Positions 29,218 through 39,628 of a stretch of 64,000 nucleotides of DNA are shown in pieces (position 1 is the stretch's first letter; the number at the start of each line of letters is the position of its first letter). The stretch lies in the NCBI GenBank assembly GCA_026421205.1, contig JAPKBM010000004.1:1-64000 (forward strand), read 5' to 3'. Under the pieces are notes generated by a model. The model searched no databases and was not told the DNA's origin. It saw only the letters and a program-made list of their open reading frames with translations. A program made the translations under genes and the position numbers. Source of the DNA: Planctomycetota bacterium. GTDB lineage: Bacteria > Planctomycetota > UBA1135.

Positions 29218-30162
29218 CTACTCGTCGAACAGGGCACTAACAGATTCTTCCCGATGGATTCTTGTAATAGCACGAGCAAGTAACGGCGCCACAGAGACTT
29301 GCTTGAGATTTGCGGGCAGCTCCCCCCTTAATGGGATGGAATTTGTGACGTAAATCGCGTCGACAGGGCAGTTCTCGAGGCGCTCCTTTGCGGGGCCACA
29401 GAGAACAGCATGGGTTACGGCAATAAAGATTTTGTCCGCTCCCCGGTCTTTCAGGATGCGGGCGGCCTCTGTGATGGTCCCTGCCGTGGAAATCATATCA
29501 TCCGTTAAAAGAACATTCTTTCCCTCCACGTCCCCAATAACATTTTCCATCACCACTGAATCTCCACTGGTACGACGCTTGTCCACAATAGCCAAAGTGG
29601 TATCCAAAGACTTCGCCCATGCTCGTGCCAACTTCACACCACCCACATCAGGGCTACAAAGAACGAGGTTTTCTAGGCTCAAGGACTGGATTGTCTCCAG
29701 AAGAACCGGCCTGGCCCAAAGGTGATCTACAGGAATATCAAAAAATCCCTGAATCTGCTGAGCATGCAAATCCACGGTGACCACGCGGTCACAACCAGCG
29801 GACTCCAGCATGTTGGCAACCACCTTTGCCGAAATAGGAACTCGACCCTCATCTTTTCGGTCTTTGCGCGCATAGCCAAAATAAGGCATGACCGCAGTAA
29901 TTCGTCCCGCACTTGCACGCCGCAAAGTATCAATCATCAAGAGCATTTCCATGATGTTGTCGTTCACAGGAGGCGCGGTAGATTGAACTAAAAAGACGTC
30001 GGCGCCGCGCATGTCATCATGGATTTTGATGTCAATTTCTCCGTCGGGGAAACGGCCAACGAAAGCGGAGGTTAAAGGAACGTCTAATTGACCCGCCAAC
30101 TCGTGGGCGAGGTCAGGGTGCGAGGTACCAGCAAGAACTTTCAGGCGGTCGTAATTAGGCAT
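29218..30162 (-). CDS. prs: Ribose-phosphate pyrophosphokinase
   Basis: FPDGEIDIKIHDDMRGADVFLVQST, YFGYARKDRKDEGRVPISAKVVANML, LLTDDMISTAGTITEAA. Confidence 0.96.
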   Translation of the reverse strand: MPNYDRLKVLAGTSHPDLAHELAGQLDVPLTSAFVGRFPDGEIDIKIHDDMRGADVFLVQSTAPPVNDNIMEMLLMIDTLRRASAGRITAVMPYFGYARKDRKDEGRVPISAKVVANMLESAGCDRVVTVDLHAQQIQGFFDIPVDHLWARPVLLETIQSLSLENLVLCSPDVGGVKLARAWAKSLDTTLAIVDKRRTSGDSVVMENVIGDVEGKNVLLTDDMISTAGTITEAARILKDRGADKIFIAVTHAVLCGPAKERLENCPVDAIYVTNSIPLRGELPANLKQVSVAPLLARAITRIHREESVSALFDE

Positions 30163-31424
30163 CAGTCAGAAGAAGGGAAAGGGCGCGCAGGGACGCCGGT
30201 AACGATTTGGTCATCTTGTACATCATGGCCACGGGTCACGACAGCGCCAGCACCGGTCATCGCACGGTCGCCAACGCGAACAGGAGCCACTAACACTGTT
30301 CCCGATCCGATAAAGGCACGTTCGCCGATGTGCGTGGCATGCTTGGCTTTACCGTCGTAATTTGCAGTAATTGTTCCGCAGCCGATATTCGCCTTCGCAC
30401 CGATGATCGCATCACCGAGATAGCTTAGGTGCTTTGCCTTCGCGCCTTCCCCCATCTCAGTATTTTTGACCTCAACAAAGTTGCCGACTTCGGCACCGTC
30501 TTTGAGAACCGTGCCAGGGCGGAGGTAAGCGAAAGGCCCGACGGAGCAGTTTGCGCCCACAATGACACCACGGCGAATGATGGAGAACGGGTGAATGCGG
30601 GCACCAGGGGCAATTTGCACGCCATCTTCAATAAATGTGCTATTCGGGTCATCAAGGATGACGCCGGCAAGCATGTGTTCTTCCAGAATACGGCTTCTCA
30701 TGGAACCCACCGCAGATGCAAAATCCACAAGGTCATTCACGCCTTGTACTTCCTCTTCCCCATCCTCTAAGCACACCACCGTGCCATCGGTGTCCGAAAG
30801 GATCTGCACGGCAGCATCGGTTAAATACAATTCGCCTTGCGCGTTGTCCGTTTTCAAAGCCGCAATGGCAAGATGCAGGGCTTGAAGGTCAAGGACATAA
30901 ACGCCGGCATTGATTTCACAAACTTTGCGCACCTCATCGTCGGCGTCGGCCTCTTCCACAATGCGCAACAAGGCGCCATCGGATTCCTCGCGGAGAATGC
31001 GGCCGTAACCGGAGGGGTCTTCGACCAAACAACTCAACAATGCGCCACCGGGTTGCGCCGCCAAGAAGGAGAGGGTGTCGGCCTCTAAAAGTGGAGTGTC
31101 TCCACAAAGGATGAGCACTCTTCCTTCGGCTGGGAGCTCGGCCAACGCGCAACGCACAGCATCGCCGGTCCCGCGGGCTTCCGGCTGAATCACGACCTTC
31201 CAACCGTTCCGCGAAGAGGACTTCAGCCAAGATTCAATGAGCGCTTGATGCGTCGGACCGAGGACCAAGGTGGTCGATTCGGGGCCCAAGGAATCCGCCG
31301 CGCCCAAAATATAATCCAAGAGAGGGCGACCGCAAAGGTCTAGGAGGGCTTTCGGCGCGCCAGTGCGCACTCGGGTGGATTCGCCACCAGCAAGAACGAG
31401 GATGTGGAGCTTGGGGGAGGCCAT
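30162..31424 (-). CDS. glmU: Bifunctional GlmU (GlcNAc-1-P uridyltransferase / GlcN-1-P acetyltransferase)
   Basis: LVLAGGESTRVRTGAPKALLDLCGRPLL pyrophosphorylase N-terminus; beta-helix C-terminus with GPFAYLRPGTVLKDGAEVGNFVEVKNTEMGEGAKAKHLSYLGDA. Confidence 0.94.
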   Translation of the reverse strand: MASPKLHILVLAGGESTRVRTGAPKALLDLCGRPLLDYILGAADSLGPESTTLVLGPTHQALIESWLKSSSRNGWKVVIQPEARGTGDAVRCALAELPAEGRVLILCGDTPLLEADTLSFLAAQPGGALLSCLVEDPSGYGRILREESDGALLRIVEEADADDEVRKVCEINAGVYVLDLQALHLAIAALKTDNAQGELYLTDAAVQILSDTDGTVVCLEDGEEEVQGVNDLVDFASAVGSMRSRILEEHMLAGVILDDPNSTFIEDGVQIAPGARIHPFSIIRRGVIVGANCSVGPFAYLRPGTVLKDGAEVGNFVEVKNTEMGEGAKAKHLSYLGDAIIGAKANIGCGTITANYDGKAKHATHIGERAFIGSGTVLVAPVRVGDRAMTGAGAVVTRGHDVQDDQIVTGVPARPFPSSD

Positions 31425-31461
31425 GAGGAAAGCGAAGTATAGCCACGCACCCATGGACTTC

Positions 31462-32061
31462 TTAGGCCAAGTCTGAGAAAGACGGGGCGTTTTTATGAAG
31501 CCACCCCACGGCGTCTAAAACTAACTGTACCTGGACTTCCGTATCCTCTGGCTGACGTGTCAAATGCAGAAAGCCGACCCAGGGCCGGCATGTCTGCTTT
31601 TGCGCTTCCAAGGTGGCCAAATAAAGCAGAGCATTGCAGCAGTGCGAACCCGCATCTGCACTCAATTCCACTGCGTGGCCCTGAGTTTGAAGTGCCAAAG
31701 CCAACGCATCAAACGGCCAATGTGCACGCAAGGCGGTTGGACCCTGCGAAAGAAGGTTGCCCGACGCTGGACCGCCGTCGGCGGACGCCTCATCATGCTC
31801 CAAATCAAAACGGTTATGGCCTCGAGTTTCCAGGCGGCAGGGAAGCTCCTGGCCAGATTCTCCCAAGGCAAGCCAAACAGCCGGAGGATGGGCCATCGTT
31901 TCTTGAACGCGTTGGCGTACCTCCGGAAGGCGGACCGGCCAAACCTCTCTCTTCCAGGACTCGGGGAATGAAGATTCATGCTCCAAGGCCTCCAAGACCC
32001 GAAGGCTTTGGTTCATTTCACGACCCTGAAAAGGGCCATAGGCAGTAAGAAGACCGGTCAT
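31462..32061 (-). CDS. Pyroglutamyl-peptidase I-like (Pcp, C15 family)
   Basis: GLLTAYGPFQGREMNQSL (cf. LLTGFEPFGG), LALGESGQ, VELSADAGSHCCNALLYLATL (catalytic Cys context), GFLHLTRQPE. Confidence 0.75.
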   Translation of the reverse strand: MTGLLTAYGPFQGREMNQSLRVLEALEHESSFPESWKREVWPVRLPEVRQRVQETMAHPPAVWLALGESGQELPCRLETRGHNRFDLEHDEASADGGPASGNLLSQGPTALRAHWPFDALALALQTQGHAVELSADAGSHCCNALLYLATLEAQKQTCRPWVGFLHLTRQPEDTEVQVQLVLDAVGWLHKNAPSFSDLA

Positions 32062-32113
32062 TGAGGACGAAGGGGGCGGGACATCCTAGTATGCGCAAAC
32101 GGAGCATTCGCCT

Positions 32114-32980
32114 TTGGACATTCGCCCCCTCTTCACTCTCCCGGGAATTCCCCGCAAAACCATCACTCGTTTGGGCGGCTGGGTGGCCCGCCGGCGCATT
32201 CCCCGGTCCCTCCGAAAGCCTCTTTGGTCGTGGCTGACTCGCCGTCTTGGCATTGACCCCGCCGACGTCCCCGGAGTTTGGGAGGATTACCCGCACTTTC
32301 TCGCTCTCTTCACACGGCCACTCCCCCCGAATTCCCGCCCGCTCCCTCAGGAAGAAGGCTGGCTCGCCCCCGCCGACGGCCGGCTCCTGTCCATCACGCC
32401 CGCAACATCCGAGCAAAGTTGGGTGATCAAAGGGACACCCTATTCCACGCACGAGCTCCTTCCAGGCGGGGATGCCCAAATGCTTTCCGACTTGGTGGCC
32501 TACCAAATCTACTTGGCACCCGCTAACTACCATCGGTATCACGCGCCCTGCAGTCTGCGGATTCTTCGCGCGGTGGTGGAACCGGGTGATTTACAGCCAG
32601 TGGATCCCCAACTGGTCAAGCGAAGCATGCGCGTGCTCCAAACCAATCGTCGTATTCTTCTTCATTGTCTCACTGAAAACGAGAACCCTTTCGCGATTTT
32701 ATTGGTGGGTGCGTTAAACGTCGGCGCCATGCGTTTCGTCTTTGACGAGACCTTAGGAGTCCCTCCGCTCACCCGCGGCCAAAGGCACTATGACCCTCCC
32801 CATAAACTTTCTGCGGGCGAAGAGTTAGGCTGGTTTGAATTTGGGTCCACTGTCATTTTGTTCGCACCGAAAGAATGGGAATGTGTGGTGGAAGAAAATG
32901 AGCCAACCCGCGCAAGAGAGCTTCTCTTACAAAAAAACCTGCCAAAACCTTCTCCCAAGGAAGTCGTCAAAGAATGGTAG
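32114..32980 (+). CDS. psd: Phosphatidylserine decarboxylase
   Basis: LAPADGRLL, YQIYLAPANYHRYHAPCS, LNVGAMRF, KLSAGEELGWFEFGSTVILF (G/S self-cleavage site). Confidence 0.92.
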   Translation: MDIRPLFTLPGIPRKTITRLGGWVARRRIPRSLRKPLWSWLTRRLGIDPADVPGVWEDYPHFLALFTRPLPPNSRPLPQEEGWLAPADGRLLSITPATSEQSWVIKGTPYSTHELLPGGDAQMLSDLVAYQIYLAPANYHRYHAPCSLRILRAVVEPGDLQPVDPQLVKRSMRVLQTNRRILLHCLTENENPFAILLVGALNVGAMRFVFDETLGVPPLTRGQRHYDPPHKLSAGEELGWFEFGSTVILFAPKEWECVVEENEPTRARELLLQKNLPKPSPKEVVKEW

Positions 32981-33522
32981 GCCCACTTGCACAATTTGCA
33001 GCCGCCACCGACCGAGGTGCGGCTGACGAAATTTGCAATGCAGCACGATCATTACCACCGGAGCAAATCCGTGAATTACTCCGCCTGCTTTCTATCTTTT
33101 TGGGGTTCCCAAAAGTTTTGCGCGCGCTGCAGTGCCTTTCCCTCCCTCCGGAGACCTTAGATATAACTTCAACGACCGCCTCTACAAATGGGGAAGAGTT
33201 TTTTCGACAACTCTATGGTTCCGACGCAGACCGTGTCCTTCTCCACCTTGAAGGACTTGACAGTCTCTTGCACCAATGGGTCTTAAATCATGCCTATGGA
33301 ACTGTTCTCTCTCGCCCAACCCTATCCCTATCAACACGCATTCGTCTCATTCTGTTAGCTCTTGCGGCAACACAATGCTGGAAACAATGGCAATCTCATT
33401 ATCGAAACGCACAGCGACATGGAATTCGGCAAAGCCAAATTCTTGATGACCTGGAATCCCACAACTGGTTGACGTCGGCGGACAAAGAAAAAGTAACGGC
33501 ATGGGTTCAGAATCATGGCTAA
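32974..33522 (+). CDS. Carboxymuconolactone decarboxylase/AhpD-like protein
   Basis: GEEFFRQLYGSDADRVLLHLEGLDSLLHQWVLNHAYGTVLSRPTLSLSTRIRLILLALAATQCWKQWQSHYRNAQRHG matches CMD pattern. Confidence 0.6.
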   Translation: MVGPLAQFAAATDRGAADEICNAARSLPPEQIRELLRLLSIFLGFPKVLRALQCLSLPPETLDITSTTASTNGEEFFRQLYGSDADRVLLHLEGLDSLLHQWVLNHAYGTVLSRPTLSLSTRIRLILLALAATQCWKQWQSHYRNAQRHGIRQSQILDDLESHNWLTSADKEKVTAWVQNHG

Positions 33523-34732
33523 CCTCATACCCAGGCCGCTTTCTGCGCTCGTCGGTACGCAGTTTTTGACCGTCCTGAATGACAACTTACTGAAACAGGT
33601 CATACTTCTTTGGGCGGTTCAAACCACCGCCACATCGTACGACCTCCAAGCTTGGGCAGGGTTGACATTTGCACTGCCTTTTCTTCTCTTTGCAGGACTT
33701 GCAGGAGACATTGCGGATCGTTTTCCAAAGAACCACCTCATCCAACTTGCAAAAAAAGCTGAGGTCATTGTCATGACCCTTGCCCTTTTTGCATTTTGGT
33801 CTCAATCTCTTTCTGCAATATTCTTCGTTCTCTTTTTCATGGGAGTTCAAAGCGCCTTCCTTGGACCTGCGAAATACGGCGCTCTCATTGAGATTTCACC
33901 TCCTGTAAAGCTCGCTAAATCCAATGCCTTGATGCAAGCCAGTGTCTTGATTGCCATCCTCCTTGGGACGGGGCTTGCGGGATGGGCGTTCTCTCAAGGA
34001 AAGCATCGTCTCTGGCAAGTGGGCGCCCTCGGCATTGGTCTCGCTTTATGGGGATGGCTTGTCGCCAAAAAAATTCCGGTCCTCGCTCCTGCCGACGGCC
34101 ATCGACCCATTCGCTATCAACCATTTCAGCACGCCCATCGGAGTATTCAATTAGCCCGTTCAATTCCAAATCTGGCTACGTCCATGTTTGCCCATTCTAT
34201 TTGGTGGCTCGTGGGTGGAACGATAGTTTTCGCATGGAACGAAGCGGGCACGCAATTGTTTCACATTTCCGAAGGCCTCTGGAGCGCCGGCTTAGCCTCA
34301 TTTGCGGTCATGATTGGCTGTGGCTGTGCGTTTGCTGGGAAACAATGCAAAGAAGAAATTCCGGAGAACCTCTCTTCTTTTGCAGCCGTAGGAATGGCTC
34401 TTTTTCTGTTTGGAGCTGGGTGGCAACACCAAAACCCTTGGACACTTTTCATCTTTTTACAGGGTGCTTCTTTTTGCAGTGGGGTCTATCTGATTCCGAT
34501 TCGAACTCACGTACAATCTTTACCACCCGCAAATCGAAAAGGACAACTTCTTGGAGCCAGTCAACTACTTGACTTTACCTTTATTTTATTTGCTAGCGTG
34601 TTGAAAATTATTTTACATGCTGCTGGTGTAGATGCTGTCCATACTTTTTTTGTCCTCAGCGGAATTATGGCTTTCGCCGCAGTGTTGACTCGAAAGCCCC
34701 TAACGTTTTTCTTGGACGCGAAGCCGAAATAA
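33515..34732 (+). CDS. MFS transporter, lysophospholipid transporter LplT-like
   Basis: FLTVLNDNLLKQVILLWAV, GLAGDIADRFPKNHLIQLAKKAEVIVM, FFMGVQSAFLGPAKYGALIE; adjacent to psd. Confidence 0.78.
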   Translation: MANLIPRPLSALVGTQFLTVLNDNLLKQVILLWAVQTTATSYDLQAWAGLTFALPFLLFAGLAGDIADRFPKNHLIQLAKKAEVIVMTLALFAFWSQSLSAIFFVLFFMGVQSAFLGPAKYGALIEISPPVKLAKSNALMQASVLIAILLGTGLAGWAFSQGKHRLWQVGALGIGLALWGWLVAKKIPVLAPADGHRPIRYQPFQHAHRSIQLARSIPNLATSMFAHSIWWLVGGTIVFAWNEAGTQLFHISEGLWSAGLASFAVMIGCGCAFAGKQCKEEIPENLSSFAAVGMALFLFGAGWQHQNPWTLFIFLQGASFCSGVYLIPIRTHVQSLPPANRKGQLLGASQLLDFTFILFASVLKIILHAAGVDAVHTFFVLSGIMAFAAVLTRKPLTFFLDAKPK

Positions 34733-37243
34733 CGTCGGCTGAAAAGAGTGCGTTGCAGTCAAATGTACTTGAATGCGAGATGTCTTCGGGGCCTCCCAGG
34801 ACCCAAGAGGAATTCCATCTAAAAAAAGTTCGCCGTCTTTCCAAGACAACTCTTGAGGGACATGAGGGAGGAGCGTGAATCCGTGCATTTTTTCAGATTC
34901 CACCTGGACCGTCAAAGCAGACCCCTTTCGTTGAAGGTGGATATTCCGAAACAAAGAAAGGGCTTCGGGAAAGTCGTCCAGTGTTTCTAGAGTCCAAGTC
35001 ATGGACCACGCCGACAACGAAAGCCGAGGGCCTCCTCTTGCAAGAGCAGGCGACCACGATGGAGAGATTTGTATGGACGACCATTGAATATCAAAGGCAT
35101 CTCCATACTGAGTCACGATGGCATGGGGCCTCCAACGTTCCATGTAAGATTTTAAGCCCACACCGGGGAGAGGGGTCGGGGTACCCAATGATGCGGGCGG
35201 CGGCGCAGTGTTTAGGAAAGGTGGGGTTGTCGGATGCGGAACGAAAGGTTTCTCCGCCTCGTGCCATTGACGCCAACGCTGTGCCCACGCCCAAGGATCC
35301 TTCGTATCTGGCCAGACTTCGGCGCCGAGACGCTCAAAATCACGAATGGCATCTTCCGGTGAACCTTGTAACCAAGACCAGTAGCCCAGTAGCCAAGCTC
35401 TTTCTCGTCCCCCATAACCCAAGTCATCTAAGAGAGATTGGGGGTTCATCTCAAAGAGAGAGAGAGGGAGGTCCGCCCCTTTTTTTTGCTCCATGCGCCA
35501 ACTCTTCTCATCCTCTCTAGGCAACAGGATTCTCCCTGACCGACTCCGGTTCAAAAATGGAAGTTCCAAAGTCATCCCAAGAGAAGCCTCTAACTTCCGA
35601 ACATAGCGGTTTTGAAGGTCCGCCCAAATTTGTAAACTATAGGTTTGCTGTTTGCCCCAGGATGTTCTTTGACGCAAGCGCAAGTGGATCTTCCCCCAGC
35701 GTTCTAAAGCAACGGAAAACTGCTCCGTGCGCAACAAATGGTCCATCTCATGAATGAGTGGTTGTTCTAGGGCGTTGGACCTTTCCTCCCAATGCTGACG
35801 GTCATGTCGATCCAAATCCAATGCGTAACTTCGGACCAAATCCTCTGGAGACTCGTCTCCAGCCAAAATGGGAAGTTGTTGGCTCAGCGGGATTTGACGC
35901 TGCAATTCTTGCAGCATTTCCATCTGCCAAGAAGACACCAGAAAATCACCGGTGTCTACTTGTTGCAAGGCGGCGTCGGCACCTTGTTGCACGAAAAGAG
36001 AGGTCTCCACTAAAATCTCCTGAGCACGTGCACGCAAGCGTTGGCGAGAACGTTCCACAAACTGCCTCCGTTGGAGTAATCCATCTTCCAAGGAAACTCT
36101 TTGGGGAAGGGAAGCCGTCAAGAATGCGTCCAACTCTTCGGCAGCACGTCGGTACGTGGAAGCGGCAAAAGCATTCTCAAAACGCTGTTCAAAAGGCTGT
36201 GCCCAGCCGTCGTAGAGCAAACGCTTGGAGTGGATGGGAGATGGCATGCGGGGGATTGGCTCTGCAATCTCCGAGGTTTCTGTAGATGAACCCGAAATTT
36301 TCACATCCGACGGCTCCGGAGAAGACGCTGGCCAAAACATCCAAAGTCCAATGGCGAGAAAGGCCGCTCCGGTGGAAGCGACGAGAGCTTGGCGGAATCT
36401 TTTTTGGCGGTGAACTCGGGTCAGCAACCTGGGGGGGTACCCCAACAAAACTCGACCTAAATCTGTACCTAAATCTCTTGCGCGGGAATAACGATGTCCC
36501 GCCTCTTTCGCCATGGCCACCCCTAATACTTGCATCAAAGGCAAAGGCACCGTGTCGGGCAAGGGCTCCGGAGGCAAATGAAGAACACGGTGAATCACTT
36601 CGCCCACCCCTTTCCCAAGAAAAGGTGGGCAGCCACTTAAAGCATGATGCAATGTGGCGCCCAGAGAATAAACGTCGGCCTCTTCTGATACGCCACTGGG
36701 GTCCCGCGCTTGCTCAGGACTCATATATGCAGGGGAACCGAGAGCCGCCCCTGGCCGAGTCAACTCGGGGTCTTCCATCCGACGCACTAAGCCAAGGTCG
36801 GCAAGCACTGCGCCGCGCGTGGCGTCCAATAATATGTTATGAGGTTTTACATCACGATGCAGAATACCCTTACGGTGCAGCATCTCTAAGGCACGTGCCA
36901 CTTGAACGCCATAACGAGCCACCTGCTCCCACCCCAATGAACTCTCTTGCAAGGCGTCCCGAAGAGATGCCCCTTCAATAAACTCCAGGAGTAGTCCTGG
37001 GCGGCCATCCGCTTGCAAGGTGCCATGGCCTTGCACAAGATTCGGGTGACGAAGTTCAGCAAGAAGTTCGGCCTCTCTTCGGAAACGTTCCAAAATTCGA
37101 GGGTCCTTGGCAATGCTTCGCCGTAAAAGTTTCAAGGCGAAACGGCGCCCGTCTTCATTGGCCACCAAAAATACTTCGCTCAATGCCGAGGACCCCAAAG
37201 TACGGACCTGGGTGTATCCTGGCGGAAGTTCTGGTTGGGTCAT
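34700..37243 (-). CDS. Hanks-type Ser/Thr protein kinase with TM segment and large C-terminal domain
   Basis: FALKLLRRS, ILHRDVKPHNILLD, ADLGLVRR, GSPAYMSPEQARD; TM ALVASTGAAFLAIGLWMFW. Confidence 0.92.
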   Translation of the reverse strand: MTQPELPPGYTQVRTLGSSALSEVFLVANEDGRRFALKLLRRSIAKDPRILERFRREAELLAELRHPNLVQGHGTLQADGRPGLLLEFIEGASLRDALQESSLGWEQVARYGVQVARALEMLHRKGILHRDVKPHNILLDATRGAVLADLGLVRRMEDPELTRPGAALGSPAYMSPEQARDPSGVSEEADVYSLGATLHHALSGCPPFLGKGVGEVIHRVLHLPPEPLPDTVPLPLMQVLGVAMAKEAGHRYSRARDLGTDLGRVLLGYPPRLLTRVHRQKRFRQALVASTGAAFLAIGLWMFWPASSPEPSDVKISGSSTETSEIAEPIPRMPSPIHSKRLLYDGWAQPFEQRFENAFAASTYRRAAEELDAFLTASLPQRVSLEDGLLQRRQFVERSRQRLRARAQEILVETSLFVQQGADAALQQVDTGDFLVSSWQMEMLQELQRQIPLSQQLPILAGDESPEDLVRSYALDLDRHDRQHWEERSNALEQPLIHEMDHLLRTEQFSVALERWGKIHLRLRQRTSWGKQQTYSLQIWADLQNRYVRKLEASLGMTLELPFLNRSRSGRILLPREDEKSWRMEQKKGADLPLSLFEMNPQSLLDDLGYGGRERAWLLGYWSWLQGSPEDAIRDFERLGAEVWPDTKDPWAWAQRWRQWHEAEKPFVPHPTTPPFLNTAPPPASLGTPTPLPGVGLKSYMERWRPHAIVTQYGDAFDIQWSSIQISPSWSPALARGGPRLSLSAWSMTWTLETLDDFPEALSLFRNIHLQRKGSALTVQVESEKMHGFTLLPHVPQELSWKDGELFLDGIPLGSWEAPKTSRIQVHLTATHSFQPTLFRLRVQEKR

Positions 37244-39117
37244 TCTTTCGGCTCCAACCCGTACTTTTGTAGTTTACGGCTCAGGGAATAGCGGGTGAGA
37301 CCTAAAGCCTCTGCCGTGCGAGTTCGATTGCCCCTCATTTGATCCATCATGCCCGCAATCGCTTTTCTCTCTAATTCCTGTACTTGTTGCTCTAGAAGCG
37401 CCCCCGTTCCCGACTCCCTGGGCACATCCACAATGGCTTGGTCTAATTCTTCCCATTGAACCTCCCCCTCTCCCATCAACGCCAAGCGACGCATTTCATT
37501 GCGTAACTGCCGAACATTACCCGGGAAATAAGACTGGGCGAGCTTGCTTTTTGTTTTTACGGATAAAGAACGCAATAAACGGTCTTGCTCAGCGGCCTCT
37601 GTTCGCAAAAAGTACTCTGCCAAGAGACCAATGTCCTCAACGCGATTTCGCAATGGTGGTAACTCCAAGCGAACCACGCATAAACGATAGAATAAGTCTT
37701 CTCGGAATTCGTTGTCACTCACCTCCTTGCTTAAATCAAGATTCGTAGCGGAGAGAACGCGGACATCTACTATTTCTGTTTTTGAACTTCCAAGAGGTTG
37801 GATTTCTCCTTTTTCTAAAAACCGAAGAAATCGTGCTTGCATCGCTTGAGACATTTCGCCCACTTCATCTAAAAATAAGGTGCCACCATTGGCCTCAGCA
37901 AGGCGTCCGACTCGATCTTTCACCGCTCCCGTAAAAGACCCTTTTTTGTGACCAAATAACTCCGACTCTAATAAGGTGTCAGGAAGTGCCCCACAATTGA
38001 CGACGACGAATGGCTTGGAAGCACGCGACCCCTGGAAATGTAAAACGCGCGCGACCATTTCTTTGCCAGTGCCGCTCTCCCCTGTAACCAAAACGGGAAG
38101 TTCTCCTTCTAAAACCTTGTCCATCTGCTCAAAAAGCGTGTTCATGGAAGGCGAAACTCCTAAAAATCCGGGAAAACGATTCGCTTCGGACGGCAATGCA
38201 ATTTGAGCGGACTCTTGCATGAGAATACGTTGCCCAAGCTGTCGCTGTAAGGCGTCGGCACGTTTCTTTAATGCTCTTGCCCGACGGCGATCTTGAGCTG
38301 CAGCAAGATGCAACGAAGCCAAACTGGCACACCCTTCCAAGAGTTCAATCTCATCTCTTGAGAAGGCTCCCCCTTGTAAACGATGGTCCACCACCAAGAG
38401 ACCCACGACTTTGGAAGCGGCTTGAAGGGGGATTGCCAACAAGGAACGAAGTCCAAGATCGGCGATGCTGGCGACGCCCGAAAATTCCCCGTCAGATGCT
38501 GCATCCTCCACCAAAAGAGGACCCTTTGAAGCTAATGCGTTTTCTAAAAGTGTACGAGAGACTTTTTGCTCCGGCGAAGGAACAGATTCACGCGCGAAAT
38601 TTCGACCAACTGCCATCGTAGTTTCATCTCCTTCAATCAGAAAAACAAAACCGCGCTCTGCGCCCGTCAACATCACCGCCGCATCAATCAAAACGGGGGC
38701 CATCTGCTCTGGTCGGTGTTCCTTTTGAAGCGCGCGGGCCACGCCAAGCAAAGACTGAAGCATGCGCTTCTCCCGGCTTGATTGCTGAGTCAATGTACTT
38801 TCGGAAGCGGAGTGTGGTGGAAACTGTCCTGCTTGCAAGCGGATTCGTGTACTTCCAATGCGGAATTCATCGCCAGGCAACAGCACCCGTCGGGTAACTT
38901 TTTCTCCGGACATCCACGTTCCATTGGAAGAATTCAAATCTACCAATTGGACTTCATCCTCATGGCGCTCTAAACGACAATGCTCCCGAGAGGCCATCGG
39001 GTCTTCTAGCCGGACGGCACAGGTAAGACCTCGGCCTACAAGGATCGTTTGCTCTTCCAGACGCAAAATCCGTTGTAACTGGTCACGCTCTACCAGAATT
39101 TCTAGGGGGTCACTCAT
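37240..39117 (-). CDS. Sigma-54-dependent transcriptional activator, FHA-GAF-AAA+-Fis HTH architecture
   Basis: FHA: ILVGRGLTCAVRLEDPMASREHCRLE...LVDLNSSNGTWMSGEKV; AAA+: TGESGTGKEMVARVLHFQG, ESELFGHKKGSFTGAVKDRVG, GGTLFLDEVGEM; C-terminal HTH GNRTRTAEALGLTRYSLSRKLQKYGL. Confidence 0.94.
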   Translation of the reverse strand: MSDPLEILVERDQLQRILRLEEQTILVGRGLTCAVRLEDPMASREHCRLERHEDEVQLVDLNSSNGTWMSGEKVTRRVLLPGDEFRIGSTRIRLQAGQFPPHSASESTLTQQSSREKRMLQSLLGVARALQKEHRPEQMAPVLIDAAVMLTGAERGFVFLIEGDETTMAVGRNFARESVPSPEQKVSRTLLENALASKGPLLVEDAASDGEFSGVASIADLGLRSLLAIPLQAASKVVGLLVVDHRLQGGAFSRDEIELLEGCASLASLHLAAAQDRRRARALKKRADALQRQLGQRILMQESAQIALPSEANRFPGFLGVSPSMNTLFEQMDKVLEGELPVLVTGESGTGKEMVARVLHFQGSRASKPFVVVNCGALPDTLLESELFGHKKGSFTGAVKDRVGRLAEANGGTLFLDEVGEMSQAMQARFLRFLEKGEIQPLGSSKTEIVDVRVLSATNLDLSKEVSDNEFREDLFYRLCVVRLELPPLRNRVEDIGLLAEYFLRTEAAEQDRLLRSLSVKTKSKLAQSYFPGNVRQLRNEMRRLALMGEGEVQWEELDQAIVDVPRESGTGALLEQQVQELERKAIAGMMDQMRGNRTRTAEALGLTRYSLSRKLQKYGLEPKE

Positions 39118-39142
39118 TGCTCTCCAAGATACCCTATCCGCA

Positions 39143-39586
39143 ATGCCAGTAACTCAAAAGGACGACTCTCCGTGGTGGGCCGATGGCCTCCCCTTCACCT
39201 GCCAGCAATCCGGAAAATGTTGCCATGCGCGCGGGGACTACGCATGGGTCTATGTCGGATGGCCAGAAAGAGAGCGCCTTGCCCAGGCCCTGCAAATAAC
39301 GCCCGAAGAATTTACTCAAAAATACACCATCACTGACGCTCAAGGCGCACGCATTCTTCGCTTTGTGGATGGGCATTGCATTTTCCTTGAAGATGCAGCT
39401 TGCCAAGTCCATGACCACAAACCTGTGCAATGCCGGACATGGCCCTTTTGGGAGGAACTTCTGGAGTCTCCAGAAACCTATGAGGCCGAAGTCCGCAATT
39501 TTTGCCCTGGGAGTCGCTCCGGAAAACGGATCTCGGCAGATGAAATCCGTCGCCAGATGAAAGAAACAGAAGAAGCCCGGCAATAG
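39143..39586 (+). CDS. YkgJ-like cysteine cluster protein
   Basis: FTCQQSGKCCHARGDYAW, GHCIFLEDAACQVHDHKPVQCRTWPFWEEL; start at ATG 39143. Confidence 0.8.
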   Translation: MPVTQKDDSPWWADGLPFTCQQSGKCCHARGDYAWVYVGWPERERLAQALQITPEEFTQKYTITDAQGARILRFVDGHCIFLEDAACQVHDHKPVQCRTWPFWEELLESPETYEAEVRNFCPGSRSGKRISADEIRRQMKETEEARQ

Positions 39587-39628
39587 GGCTGACGAAGAAA
39601 GCGGCGCAGTTAGAATTCCGCGTTCATC

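Noticed and set aside
38858-39142. N-terminal extension of the YkgJ-like ORF
   Set aside because: Antisense to the FHA domain coding region; ATG 39143 gives a normal-length protein.
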